This document shows positions 46,640-55,520 of a stretch of 64,000 nt of DNA, one piece after another. A program made the position numbers and the translations under genes. The notes under the pieces were generated by a model that did not search any database, had not been told where the DNA came from, and saw only the letters and a program-made list of their open reading frames with translations. The stretch is taken from contig CABMCA010000089.1 of assembly GCA_902384525.1 (NCBI GenBank), positions 1 to 64,000 of the forward strand, in the 5' to 3' direction. Position 1 is the first letter of the stretch. Every line of letters begins with the position of its first letter. This stretch comes from an uncultured archaeon. Its GTDB lineage: Archaea; Halobacteriota; Methanosarcinia; Methanosarcinales; Methanoperedenaceae.

Positions 46640-46990
46640 TCACTCCTCTTTATTTTTCTTATTCTTCCTGCTGAAGAGGAACATCAAACCGATTGCTGCT
46701 CCTGCTGGCAGGGCGATTGTGGGGAATTCCGGTATTTGCTCAGGCGGGGCACACTGCCCTTCAGTATTAGATATGAAATCACCAGAATGTGCTCCCTGAC
46801 CATTGCCATGGCCGTTCTCCCATGCACTATCAAAACCTTGTTGACTGTAAAAATCAATAATTACATAAGGATTTGAAGCAGATCCTGTCGAATGACATAT
46901 TGTACCCACGTAATTGGGGCTTGCTCCCGCAAATCCAGTCATCGCTATTATCACAATCAACAGTGCTAATATTGCTAATTTTTGTTTCAA
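46640..46990 (-). CDS. Small exported PEF-CTERM protein
   Basis: About 116 residues from a TTG at 46990; the site GGGGTGAT stands right before it and overlaps the GTG at 46999. The signal peptide is LAILALLIVIIAMTGFAGAS. The mature part is short and His/Gly/Asn rich (WENGHGNGQGAHSGDF) with two Cys. The C-terminus has the sorting tag PEFPTIALPAGAAIGLMFLF followed by basic residues, the PEF-CTERM pattern processed by archaeosortase in methanogen relatives. The protein should be exported, cut at the tag and anchored or released at the surface. No archaeosortase gene lies in the window. Confidence 0.82.
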   Translation of the reverse strand: MKQKLAILALLIVIIAMTGFAGASPNYVGTICHSTGSASNPYVIIDFYSQQGFDSAWENGHGNGQGAHSGDFISNTEGQCAPPEQIPEFPTIALPAGAAIGLMFLFSRKNKKNKEE

Positions 46991-47370
46991 ATTTATCACC
47001 CCTATAGATATTTTTCAAGATCCTAAATTCTTGATGTGATTCCTAAAGATTTCTTTTTTTAACCCGATAAGTTTTGATTGTGTTTTCCGTGATCGTTTTT
47101 ATCCCACAACGTTATAAATATTTTCCTGGAATCTTTTATCAAGCAATTACATTCTTGAATAAACTAAAAACTGTGCATTACTACTATATATATCCATCAC
47201 AATCTAAATTTCTACATGCAGGGACTACCTCTAAAGCCAAGCGCAGTTGGCTGTTATTTTGACATACAAGAAAAAAGCTAAGACTATAAAATTTTCGAGA
47301 TAGAATTCAGCCTTAAGATAGAGGAATGTATTCAAACTTCCTTATCCGTAAAAAACTGGATTTACCGACT
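46991..47370. other. Intergenic stretch of about 380 bases
   Basis: AT-rich, with several TATA-like stretches (TTATAAATATTTTCC near 47112 and ACTATATATATCC near 47183). The 62-residue ORF at 47074 has no ribosome binding site and no protein-like features. It presumably contains the promoter of the PEF-CTERM gene and the downstream end of the ABC operon. No RNA gene was recognised. Confidence 0.5.
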
Positions 47371-49281
47371 TTAATCCATAATTTCCTTTCTTAACAAAAT
47401 ATACGCCATTCCCAGCCCCGCAACGCCATATAAAAGAAGCGGCAGAAGATAACCGGAAAGCGCGCCAAACCCTTCCTGGTATATCAATACTGAATCAAGA
47501 GCCTTGATGCCCATTGTTATTGGAAGGGCGCTCCCGATCTTTACCATCAATGCCGGCATGGTCTCAAACGGGAAAAAAACACCGCAAAGGAAGAGCATGG
47601 GGATACTCAACACAAGGGATGATAACATGGCTGTGTTTTCCGATTCTGCAAACGTTGCAACTGCCATACCGATACCTATGAAAGCCGCTGAATATACAAG
47701 GATCACAAGGAACAATAGTCCCAGCTGGCCTGTCGGGATCAGGATCCCATAGAACAGGTATGCAACAATCACGAGGATAATTCCCTGGAGCATGGCTATC
47801 AGAATAAGTGCCAGGATCTTTGCGAAAATGAACTCTTCAAGTGATAAGGGTGTCAAAAGTGTTCTCAAAAGTGTCTTTTTGGTTCTCTCCTGCACTATCG
47901 TTATTGATGAAAGCAGGAATGAAATGAACATCAGGACGATAGATACGATCGCAGGCATCAGGAAATCAAGATTAGACATGTTTTTGAATACCGGTTCCCG
48001 TTCTAATTTGATGGGGGCAGCAATAGCAGCGGGTGACTTTGTTCTTACATCACCCAGGATGTTTTTTGTCCTGTTAATTTCTGATATCAGGTTTGAAGTG
48101 CTATTTTCCATTTCTGTAGAGAGGTTTTTCATCTGAAATGAAACATCGGATGACTGATTCTTGACCTGATCCAGGATCATGATTGCAGTCTGGATGTTTG
48201 AGATATTTCCCTGGATATTTGATATCTCAAATATGTAATTGCCGATCAAAGATTGCATATTCTGCAACCTGATGTCGGTGCGTATCAGTTTTTCATGTAA
48301 TTCAGAGCCTTTTTGGGCAACATTTGCAAGGCCATTATAAAGTGATCTTATACGGTCGGTCTTTTCAAGTAAAAGCGCCCTTGTATTTTGAATCTGCAGG
48401 ACGGTGTTTGCAATGGAAATGCATTGTGGTGTTGAAGGAATTGTACATGTTGAATGATATGTTCCCTGAAGATCGCTCTGGATCGACAATAATGCGGCAT
48501 CTGTGGAATCGATATTATCGACCACAAACTTCAGGTCATCTCTCAAGCTCGCTGAGTCATTATAGATCGAACTTACATTCTTATCAAGTTCTAAAATGTC
48601 ATTCCGGGTTGTATTTATATCCACGGAAGTCCGGGACAGATCAATCTCCATCTGGTCAAGCGTGTTTTTCATCATATTAATGGATTGATTCATCTTGGTT
48701 ACATTGATCTCATTCATCTGGACAAGCACATTCTGTGTATCATTGTTCAGTCTGCTGATATTCCCGTTTATAGAAAAGACTCCTTCTTTTAATGGGGCAA
48801 GTTCTGATTCCATCTCTCCCAGTTTTTCCCAGAGCGTGCTGATAAATCCAAGAGTGATTTCGTAGGACATTTTTTCAGTGGTGGTAAGGAAAACCGTAGA
48901 TATTACAGGCGCTATCTGGACACGGGAATTATCAATATATAATTTCATAGATTGCGTCTGGTTTTCGGGAATGAATATCCCGGCGCTGTATTTTCCCTTC
49001 ATAACTCCATCTTCGATAACAGACGGGTCATTAGTGTTCTCTTTAACGATTATGAACATCTTACTGCTGTTTAATTCTTCGATTATGTCATTCCCGGATG
49101 TTGATCCGCCTCCAACGCCCAGTTTTACTTCTTTTAAGCCTTCGCCGGATGCTCCTGAGAACACTGAACCGATCAATATCATAATAAGAATAGGAGCAAG
49201 AAATATCAAAAGTAAAGTCTTCCTGTGGCGGACATATACTAAAAAATCTTTCTTTATGACTGGAACAATGCTCAATGCCAC
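47371..49281 (-). CDS. ABC-2 type export permease with large extracytoplasmic domain
   Basis: 636 residues from a GTG overlapping the end of the ATPase gene by ten bases. One membrane helix near the N-terminus (LLLIFLAPILIMILIGSVFS) is followed by about 370 outward residues rich in Asn, Ser and heptad-like Leu/Ile (coiled coil, for example NISNIQTAIMILDQVKNQSS), then five or six helices at the C-terminus. This is the layout of YhgE/Pip-like and ABC-2 exporters that handle polymers, lipids or proteins. It partners the ATPase at 49272. The substrate is unknown. Confidence 0.85.
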   Translation of the reverse strand: MALSIVPVIKKDFLVYVRHRKTLLLIFLAPILIMILIGSVFSGASGEGLKEVKLGVGGGSTSGNDIIEELNSSKMFIIVKENTNDPSVIEDGVMKGKYSAGIFIPENQTQSMKLYIDNSRVQIAPVISTVFLTTTEKMSYEITLGFISTLWEKLGEMESELAPLKEGVFSINGNISRLNNDTQNVLVQMNEINVTKMNQSINMMKNTLDQMEIDLSRTSVDINTTRNDILELDKNVSSIYNDSASLRDDLKFVVDNIDSTDAALLSIQSDLQGTYHSTCTIPSTPQCISIANTVLQIQNTRALLLEKTDRIRSLYNGLANVAQKGSELHEKLIRTDIRLQNMQSLIGNYIFEISNIQGNISNIQTAIMILDQVKNQSSDVSFQMKNLSTEMENSTSNLISEINRTKNILGDVRTKSPAAIAAPIKLEREPVFKNMSNLDFLMPAIVSIVLMFISFLLSSITIVQERTKKTLLRTLLTPLSLEEFIFAKILALILIAMLQGIILVIVAYLFYGILIPTGQLGLLFLVILVYSAAFIGIGMAVATFAESENTAMLSSLVLSIPMLFLCGVFFPFETMPALMVKIGSALPITMGIKALDSVLIYQEGFGALSGYLLPLLLYGVAGLGMAYILLRKEIMD

Positions 49282-50204
49282 TCTTCTCCTGAAGCATGAA
49301 TAAATACGTCTTCCAGGCTGGGCGTGCTTGATTCAATATTCCTGATAGTCTCTCCATGTGATTCAAAAATCTCAAAAATTGCCTGGAGCGGCTGCTCATC
49401 CGTAAAAGTTATTTTAAGCCCTTTTTCATTTACGTTGCACGAAGAAATATTTTTGATGGAGCCCAGGTTATTTTGTATGGCCGCATAATCCCCTGGTGAG
49501 CTTGTTATTAAAATAACCTTTTCCCCCACCTTTTTTTTCAAATCATCCTGTTTTCCTTCGATAACTATTTTTCCCCTGTTCATTATCAGTATCCGATCGC
49601 ACAATAAGTCCGCTTCTTCCATATAATGTGTAGTAAGAAGGATCGTCGTTCCTTCATCGTTAACAACCCTGATGGTTTCCCAGAGGGCTTTTCTTGATAC
49701 AGGGTCAAGCCCCACACTTGGTTCATCAAGGATCAATACCTCTGGTTTATGAATGAGCGCACATGCGATATTCAGCCTTGTTTTCATTCCTCCCGACAGG
49801 TTATAGGCCCTTACATCTCTTTTTTCATCCAGTTTTAGCAATGCAAGTATTTTATGGCTCCTTTTCTTGATATCAATAACAGGTATTCGATATAATGAAC
49901 CGAAGAACATGAGATTTTCACTCACAGTAAGCTCATCGTAGAAACTGTTCTCCTGGGGGACAACTCCGATAATTGAAAGTACGTCTTTCTTATCAGATAC
50001 AACATCAAGACCGCAAATAAATGCATGACCTGACGATGGTCTTGATTGGCAGGACAGGACTTTGATCAAAGTTGACTTTCCGGCGCCGTTTGGTCCGAGA
50101 AGGCCGAATATGATCCCCTTTTCAATAGCCAGAGTCACATTATCCAGTACTTTGAAATCCCCGTAGCTTTTTGTGATTGAACGAAATTCTATTATCAGTT
50201 CCAT
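49272..50204 (-). CDS. ABC transporter ATP-binding protein
   Basis: 310 residues. Walker A GPNGAGKSTLIK, Q-loop VVPQENSFYDELTV, signature LSGGMKTRL, Walker B VLILDEPSVGLDP and H-loop LLTTHYMEEADLL are all intact. The signature reads LSGGM rather than LSGGQ, as is common in ABC-2 drug/lipid exporter ATPases (CcmA/NatA-like). A C-terminal domain of about 80 residues follows (EGKQDDLKKKVGEKVILI). It energises the permease encoded just downstream, and the two form one operon. Confidence 0.93.
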   Translation of the reverse strand: MELIIEFRSITKSYGDFKVLDNVTLAIEKGIIFGLLGPNGAGKSTLIKVLSCQSRPSSGHAFICGLDVVSDKKDVLSIIGVVPQENSFYDELTVSENLMFFGSLYRIPVIDIKKRSHKILALLKLDEKRDVRAYNLSGGMKTRLNIACALIHKPEVLILDEPSVGLDPVSRKALWETIRVVNDEGTTILLTTHYMEEADLLCDRILIMNRGKIVIEGKQDDLKKKVGEKVILITSSPGDYAAIQNNLGSIKNISSCNVNEKGLKITFTDEQPLQAIFEIFESHGETIRNIESSTPSLEDVFIHASGEEWH

Positions 50205-50281
50205 GATTTATTACATCTGATATTCAGGACTTTTTTTACTCATATGAGCTATAAACACTTATTACTATCTTATAGTTTTTA

Positions 50282-50599
50282 TTAAACAAGGATATTTTTG
50301 TCTAAAAGTTTAACGACCGCAAATCCGATTAGTACTGTTCCTGCGATCATTGATACAGACATCACTATTGGAGCAAGTGGGAAATCTGATGCACCGGTTA
50401 ATCCAAGTACGACCCAGAAAAGCCCGGCTCCGTAACCCAGTATTAAAGTTACGATGATCCCTGTTATTGACCCGATTGCGCTGACGCTCTTTTTTTTAGA
50501 AATATGATAAAATATGAAATATGAAATAACTATCGGTAACACTATTATTACCAGTACTAACAATAATTCAAATAATCCGTATGCTAATCCTGCATCCAT
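50282..50599 (-). CDS. Small membrane protein with three helices
   Basis: 105 residues with three clear membrane segments (LLVLVIIVLPIVISYFIFYH, IGSITGIIVTLILGYGAGLF and a third around APIVMSVSMIAGTVLIGFAV). KKKSVSA between the first two should face the cytoplasm. Family not recognised. It lies 77 bases upstream of the ABC ATPase on the same strand and may belong to the same unit, though no ribosome binding site was checked as decisive. Confidence 0.6.
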   Translation of the reverse strand: MDAGLAYGLFELLLVLVIIVLPIVISYFIFYHISKKKSVSAIGSITGIIVTLILGYGAGLFWVVLGLTGASDFPLAPIVMSVSMIAGTVLIGFAVVKLLDKNILV

Positions 50600-50791
50600 A
50601 TTCTAACTTACGTCATACATACATAAAATCCATCGCTTCCAGGCGCTTGTTTTTAAAATCTTGTATTGTTGACCGAGACCAGGAAAAGAGGTAAATAATA
50701 TTTCATCATTATGATAAGTATCACTACCACTTTATTTCCACTGGAGAAATTCCTACCTTTGAAATTTCAGGTATTCAAATAATTATTTATG

Positions 50792-50807
50792 TGATACTAA
50801 GGTATCA
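50792..50807. promoter_or_regulatory. 16-bp palindrome before the B12/radical SAM gene
   Basis: TGATAC-TAAG-GTATCA is perfect. It lies about 10-25 bases after a TATA-like AATTATTTAT (50781-50790), covering the expected start of transcription, and about 30 bases before the chosen ATG. A half-site GTATCAC occurs upstream near 50718. The arrangement is that of an operator; the regulator is unknown. Confidence 0.4.
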
Positions 50808-50838
50808 AATGCAAGTGTGTAAAAATGGAAAAATAAAA

Positions 50839-52266
50839 ATGGAAAAGAATACTATAATTTTATTTAACCCGATGCCTGTGGAACATCCTGTTGCGATCCC
50901 CAATAAAATGACAACGTCCCTGCAGGTCCCGCTTATTAATGTTCCCCTATCGCTTCTTGCTCTTGGGAGAATGATCCGGGATGAATATGACGTCAAAATA
51001 ATCAATGCAGTAGTAGATAATGATTATAAAAGAAATATTATCGATGCCAGCAAAAACGCCTTATGTCTGGCGGTCAGCAGCATGACCTGCTACCAGATAA
51101 GTGACGGTATTGATGTGTGCAAAGCTGTCAAGGAACTTTATCCACAGCTTCCGGTCATCTGGGGAGGATATCACCCATCAACAGAGCCGGTGCAAACCCT
51201 TAATAATCCTTATATTGATATTGTTATCAGGGGGCAGGGAGAGGTACCATTTAAAGAAACAGTGGAAAAACTTAAGAAAAAAGAATCCTTTTACGGGATT
51301 CGGGGTGTTTCCTATAAAGAAGGTGGGAAAATAATTGAAAATCCAGGACAGGAATTCAAAGCCCTTGATTCTTTCCTTCCCATACAATATGATATGATAG
51401 ATGTGGAGCGACACGTCAAAGGATATAAATTCGCAGATCGATGCATTGATTATTATTCAAGTACGGGCTGTGCGGCAGGATGCGATTTCTGTTCAGAGCC
51501 CCTGTTTTGCGGCAGGCGCTGGTCAGGGCTTCCCGCAGAAACAGTGGTTTCGGAACTTGAATACTTAGCAAAAAAATATAATATTGATACATTCATGATC
51601 CGGGACAGTGATTTTTTCATCAATGTGAAACGGGTGAAGGAGATTTGCATGCTCCTGATAGAGAAAAATCTGGGGCTTCGCCTCACGAGCGTCAATGGCA
51701 GGATGGAGAAGCTTTCGAGAATGGATCATGAGGTATGGGGACTTTTACGAAAAGCTGGTATTCATGAAATATTCATAGGCTTTGAAAGCGGGCTCCAGGA
51801 GGCGCTTGATGCTATGAATAAAGGAGCAAGCACCAGCCAGATAAAAATGTGCATTGATAAATGCATAGAATATGATATCGATATTCGCGGCTCATTCATG
51901 GTGGGAATTCCGGGGGTGGATGCAAAAGAAGAAGTAACAAGGACATTTGAGGAGATCCATAACATCATTTCTGCTTATGGGAAAATGGGGAAACTTAAGC
52001 ACATGGATATTTTGTTATCGTTTTTTACGCCATATCCGCATACTAAACTATACGAAGCCTCAGTTAAGTGCGGATTAGAGCCCCTGAATACTCTTGAAGA
52101 TTGGGGCGACTTTGACCAGTTTGATTTCAAAGCACCGTGGTTTTCACAGGAATATTTTGATATTACCAGGGATTTCAGGGCAGGGATGCCAATGAACTCG
52201 GGATGTGATTTTGAGGAATGGTGCAGGTTTTATGAGGGGATAGTAAAGAGGCTGGAACGTATTTGA
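50839..52266 (+). CDS. B12-binding-type radical SAM enzyme
   Basis: 475 residues from the ATG at 50839; two earlier ATGs would cover the operator-like palindrome. The N-terminal about 150 residues form a cobalamin-binding-like domain (PLINVPLSLLALGRMI, then VIWGGYHPSTEP), without an obvious DxHxxG. The radical SAM motif is CAAGCDFC in the second domain, with ETVVSELEYLAKKY after it. GFESGLQEALDAMNKG and RGSFMVGIPGVDA are typical of the class B methyltransferase/cyclase group related to hopanoid and bacteriochlorophyll enzymes. The substrate is not known. Cytoplasmic, single gene unit. Confidence 0.82.
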   Translation: MEKNTIILFNPMPVEHPVAIPNKMTTSLQVPLINVPLSLLALGRMIRDEYDVKIINAVVDNDYKRNIIDASKNALCLAVSSMTCYQISDGIDVCKAVKELYPQLPVIWGGYHPSTEPVQTLNNPYIDIVIRGQGEVPFKETVEKLKKKESFYGIRGVSYKEGGKIIENPGQEFKALDSFLPIQYDMIDVERHVKGYKFADRCIDYYSSTGCAAGCDFCSEPLFCGRRWSGLPAETVVSELEYLAKKYNIDTFMIRDSDFFINVKRVKEICMLLIEKNLGLRLTSVNGRMEKLSRMDHEVWGLLRKAGIHEIFIGFESGLQEALDAMNKGASTSQIKMCIDKCIEYDIDIRGSFMVGIPGVDAKEEVTRTFEEIHNIISAYGKMGKLKHMDILLSFFTPYPHTKLYEASVKCGLEPLNTLEDWGDFDQFDFKAPWFSQEYFDITRDFRAGMPMNSGCDFEEWCRFYEGIVKRLERI

Positions 52267-52339
52267 GATAAAAGAATCAATGTTCACTTTGAAGTATACT
52301 GCGCTTTTAATACAATACAAACTGCAATTTATTTTAATG

Positions 52340-52555
52340 TGGGGCTGGTGAGATTTGAACTCACGATCGACGGGTCTCTCCGAAAATGCCAGGTTTTTGG
52401 CAATTTAATCTTTGAGCAGCACGTTCAGTGCTCCAACGGTTCCTCATTGCTTACCGCGTCCGGTTCACTCGGTAGACCCGTTGCTCATCATCACTTCCGG
52501 ATTTCTCCGGTTTTCCGCTGGAGCCCGTCGCCATGCCGGACTAGGCCACAGCCCC
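52340..52555 (-). tRNA. tRNA-Trp (anticodon CCA) with a 142-base intron
   Basis: Exon 1 is 52555-52518 and exon 2 is 52375-52340, giving a 74-base mature tRNA. The acceptor stem GGGGCTG pairs with CAGCCCC and the discriminator is A. The D arm is GCC...GGC, the anticodon stem ACGGG pairs with CCCGT around loop CTCCAGA, and the T arm is GTGAG-TTCAAAT-CTCAC. The intron sits between positions 37 and 38, the standard archaeal place. The 76-residue ORF on the plus strand here is an artefact. Confidence 0.95.
52376..52517 (-). ncRNA. Box C/D guide RNA inside the tRNA-Trp intron
   Basis: The intron contains box C (GTGATGA), a C'-like ATGAGG, box D (CTGA) and a degenerate D' (CCGA). The guide before box D, GTTGGAGCA, pairs over eight positions with GCTCCAGC of exon 1 (one G-U), and the fifth base from box D faces C34. 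The guide before D', CGGGTCTA, pairs with AGACCCG around the 3' splice site; its fifth base faces position 39. This matches the known archaeal pre-tRNA-Trp sRNA that directs 2'-O-methylation at positions 34 and 39 before splicing. Here position 39 is C instead of U. Confidence 0.85.
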
Positions 52556-52757
52556 TTGTGGGTCGCTAATAATTCCTCCGATTGTTATTAAAGGTATCTA
52601 ATGGGATGAAATTTCCACGCACTTAAAAACACTGAAGGAATCCTTTGTAAACTATGTGCATACATGGAGAAATACATCCAAACACAGGATAAACGTTGTG
52701 CAAAATCGACTGCTACAGGCTTCGGACTTAAGCTGGGGCAAGGGGAAATTGAGGTGA

Positions 52758-54950
52758 CTATTTCGCGCATAAAACCTCATGTATGGTTTTGAGCAATTCC
52801 TCAGCGGTGTAAGGCTTTGGCAAAAAAGCGTTTGTAAGATCTGCGACTTTCGCAAGTCTATCTTTTTCTGTTAATCCGCTCACTGCAATAATTTTGACCT
52901 CAGGGTTAATTTTACGGATCGCCCGGATGCTCGCCTGGCCATCCATTATCGGCATCATCATATCCACAAGAACAAGTTTGATTTTATCTATATTTTCAGC
53001 ATACAATGCTACTGCTTCTGCACCATCTTTAGCATTAAGCAATTTATACTCATTCTCCTCCAATATCGAAGAAGTAATATCTTGAATTGATTCTTCATCT
53101 TCAGCAACAAGAATCCATTCCCCATTTCCTGTGAGCAATCCAGATTGCTCCTCACATGCTTCATGTATTCCAGTTGTTTCACTTATTTCAGTTTCATTCG
53201 CTGGCAAATATACCCTGAATGCTGTTCCTCTCCCGATTTCGCTATACACATTAATAAATCCTCCATGGCCTTTCACGATCGCTTGAGCTGTTGAAAGACC
53301 AAGACCTGTGCCTTTGCCCTGCTCCTTTGTGGTGAAAAATGGCTCAAAGATCCTATCCATTATTTTAGGAAGAATACCAGTTCCAGTATCAGAGACTGTA
53401 ATGACAACATATGAGCCGATTTTTGCATCCGCATGCATTCTCACATAGTTCTTATCAACAAAAAAATTCGAAGCTATAATACTCAATATACCGCCATAGG
53501 GCATAGCGTCGCGTGCATTTACGCACAGGTTCATTATGACCTGGTGCAGTTGCGTGGCATCTCCTGATACTGTCCAGAGATCATCCGGTGCATCTTTTTT
53601 GAGTTCAATATCTCTTGGGAATGTCTCTTGTGCAATTTTCTCAATTTCAGATATAAAATGCATTACCTGGAGAGGTTTTCGTTCGCCCTCTATCCCGCGC
53701 GCAAATGACATGACCTGCTTTATTAAATCAGCACTGCGCCGGGAGTTCTGCTCAAGAATAGTAAGCAGTTTCTGGCTTTGCTCATCCGTTAATTTTTCTT
53801 TTAACGTTTGCAGGGATAGCATCATCGGCGTAAGCATATTGTTGAGGTCATGCGCTAAGCCTCCGGCAAGTGTGCCTATACTCTCCATCCTCTGGGGACG
53901 CATTAACTGCAATTCAAGCTTCTTTATCTCTGTGATGTCCTCAATGGCCAGGATTATCAATCCCCCACCCCCATGGTAGATTCGGCGGACATTCAGTAGC
54001 ATAGTTCTAGGCCCAATGTTTTGAAACTCGTGCTCAACCTCAAAATCCTGGAACTGAGTGTTTTCGGGGAGAATTTCTTCAAGCAGTTTTTGGAGTTTTG
54101 GAATATCCCACTGTCGGTCACCGATGTCGTAGATGAATTTGTTCAAGGTTTCTTCCGGCGTAACCTTGAAAGTATTGTAAAAAGTCTGATTCACTGTCAC
54201 TATTTGCAATTGTGCATCCAGAACTGCAAGTGATTCTCGTAATGTTTCCACTATGCTCTTGGCATAAATACTGGCATCCTGCTCGGCTTTTTCAGCACGC
54301 TTTCGCTCGACAATTTCATCCTGTAACGCTTCGTTGGCATCTACCAACTCTGAGGTGCGCTTCTCTACCTGTGTTTCCAATTCATTGTGCGCTCTTTGCA
54401 GTTTGTCTTCTGCTTTCTTAATTTCTGTGATATCGGTTATCGCTGTTCGACACTGGCTGAAGTTGCCCCCGCTATCCTGCACTAACAGGCTCTCCAGTCG
54501 GGCGTCGAATTGATTCTTATTCTTATCCACAAGTTTAATTTCGCAAGTTTGCCTGGTATTGGTTCCAAAAACCTTCCGCAGGTGCTGAGAAAACACATCC
54601 CTGCTGCTAAAAGTTATATAAAACAAGAACGGTTTTTTGATCAAAAAGCTTCTTTCCACTCCTAATTTATGAGCGCCTGTAAGGTTTACTTCTATAATCA
54701 GCCCGTTCTTATCAAAAGTAAAATAACCAATGGGAGCGAAATCATACAGATTAGAATACCTGTTGCGTGACTCTTCGAGTTCATTTTGTGCCCTGCGAAG
54801 CTCTTCGTTCTGAATTTCCAGTTCAATCTGGTGCACCTGTAGTTCGTGAACCATGCCCTGGACATCCTCAGCCGATAGCTTCTGCAAGTCTAGTGTCTTA
54901 CTTTTCAACTGTCTCTCTGCCTGCTTGCGCAGGGTTTCTGATTTTTCCAT
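52758..54950 (-). CDS. Hybrid sensor histidine kinase (PAS-PAS-HisKA-HATPase-receiver)
   Basis: 730 residues, no membrane segment, so cytoplasmic. In order: N-terminal coiled coil ([18 protein letters not shown]), PAS 1 ([20 protein letters not shown]), coiled coil, PAS 2 (about residues 235-350), HisKA with the phospho-His in [11 protein letters not shown], HATPase with N-box VNARDAM and G-boxes DTGTGIL and GKGTGLGLS, then a receiver with [12 protein letters not shown] (phospho-Asp) and the conserved Lys in [11 protein letters not shown]. The whole is of bacterial type. No response-regulator gene adjoins it. A decayed copy of the second PAS domain lies upstream at 55049-55250. Confidence 0.9.
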   Translation of the reverse strand: MEKSETLRKQAERQLKSKTLDLQKLSAEDVQGMVHELQVHQIELEIQNEELRRAQNELEESRNRYSNLYDFAPIGYFTFDKNGLIIEVNLTGAHKLGVERSFLIKKPFLFYITFSSRDVFSQHLRKVFGTNTRQTCEIKLVDKNKNQFDARLESLLVQDSGGNFSQCRTAITDITEIKKAEDKLQRAHNELETQVEKRTSELVDANEALQDEIVERKRAEKAEQDASIYAKSIVETLRESLAVLDAQLQIVTVNQTFYNTFKVTPEETLNKFIYDIGDRQWDIPKLQKLLEEILPENTQFQDFEVEHEFQNIGPRTMLLNVRRIYHGGGGLIILAIEDITEIKKLELQLMRPQRMESIGTLAGGLAHDLNNMLTPMMLSLQTLKEKLTDEQSQKLLTILEQNSRRSADLIKQVMSFARGIEGERKPLQVMHFISEIEKIAQETFPRDIELKKDAPDDLWTVSGDATQLHQVIMNLCVNARDAMPYGGILSIIASNFFVDKNYVRMHADAKIGSYVVITVSDTGTGILPKIMDRIFEPFFTTKEQGKGTGLGLSTAQAIVKGHGGFINVYSEIGRGTAFRVYLPANETEISETTGIHEACEEQSGLLTGNGEWILVAEDEESIQDITSSILEENEYKLLNAKDGAEAVALYAENIDKIKLVLVDMMMPIMDGQASIRAIRKINPEVKIIAVSGLTEKDRLAKVADLTNAFLPKPYTAEELLKTIHEVLCAK

Positions 54951-55048
54951 TTATTATCAACCATAGACAAAGTCTTATATTAACATAGCGAGTATTCTAT
55001 TTAATAAATTTAAATATATATATATATTAATACATATATAATAGTCAT

Positions 55049-55250
55049 TCATCGCTCTGCTGCCAGCCTGCGCTCGGTGATATCTTCAATGGCCAAGAGG
55101 ATTCTCTCTATGGCTGTTCCCTCCTGATAGATCCGGCGGGCATTGAGTAACATTACCTTTCGCCCTATGCCAGGGAACACATGGTCAACTTCGAAAAATG
55201 AATTTGTTTTCAGTTTCTTCTGGCGAAACATTAAAAGTGTCGTAGAAAGC
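55049..55250 (-). pseudogene. Decayed fragment of a PAS-type sensor kinase
   Basis: The reading FEVDHVFPGIGRKVMLLNAR, then RRIYQEGTAIERILLAIEDI, is clearly related to the second PAS domain of the neighbouring kinase ([20 protein letters not shown]). Just before it, in another frame, stands FYDTFNVSPEETENKFI, the counterpart of [17 protein letters not shown] there. About 35 residues between the two blocks are missing and the frame has shifted. There is no kinase part. It is a relic of a duplicated or deleted sensor gene. Confidence 0.65.
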
Positions 55251-55440
55251 CCGTATTTCCTTTTACTTGAAAACAAGAGTATCGAGCACCATTGTTCAGG
55301 TCGCTGACAGTTTTTGACTGATATACGGGGTTTAGTGACTGAAAAACGGGTGGGCATAAGATAAATAGATATTATAGCATTAATTGGCTATTTGTTTTTA
55401 TCAATTAATAGGTTGAGGTATGGATTCTGAAAAAATGGAA

Positions 55441-55470
55441 CCGCAGATGGACGCAGATGAACGCAGATTG
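55441..55470. repeat. Three tandem 10-bp units (ACGCAGATGG type)
   Basis: CCGCAGATGG, ACGCAGATGA and ACGCAGATTG follow each other without spacing. The unit is one turn of the helix long. Similar ACGCAGATGA strings are dispersed between genes in some archaeal and bacterial genomes. It lies about 50 bases before the toroid protein gene. Confidence 0.5.
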
Positions 55471-55520
55471 AATGCTTTATCCCGACTTTTGAATATAGCA
55501 ATGTTCGTGGAGTTTTGAAG

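Noticed and set aside
52339-52569. 76-residue ORF over the tRNA-Trp gene
   Set aside because: It is the antisense of the intron-containing tRNA-Trp and has no start signal.
53536-53979. 147-residue plus-strand ORF over the histidine kinase
   Set aside because: Antisense to the HisKA/HATPase region with all kinase motifs intact.
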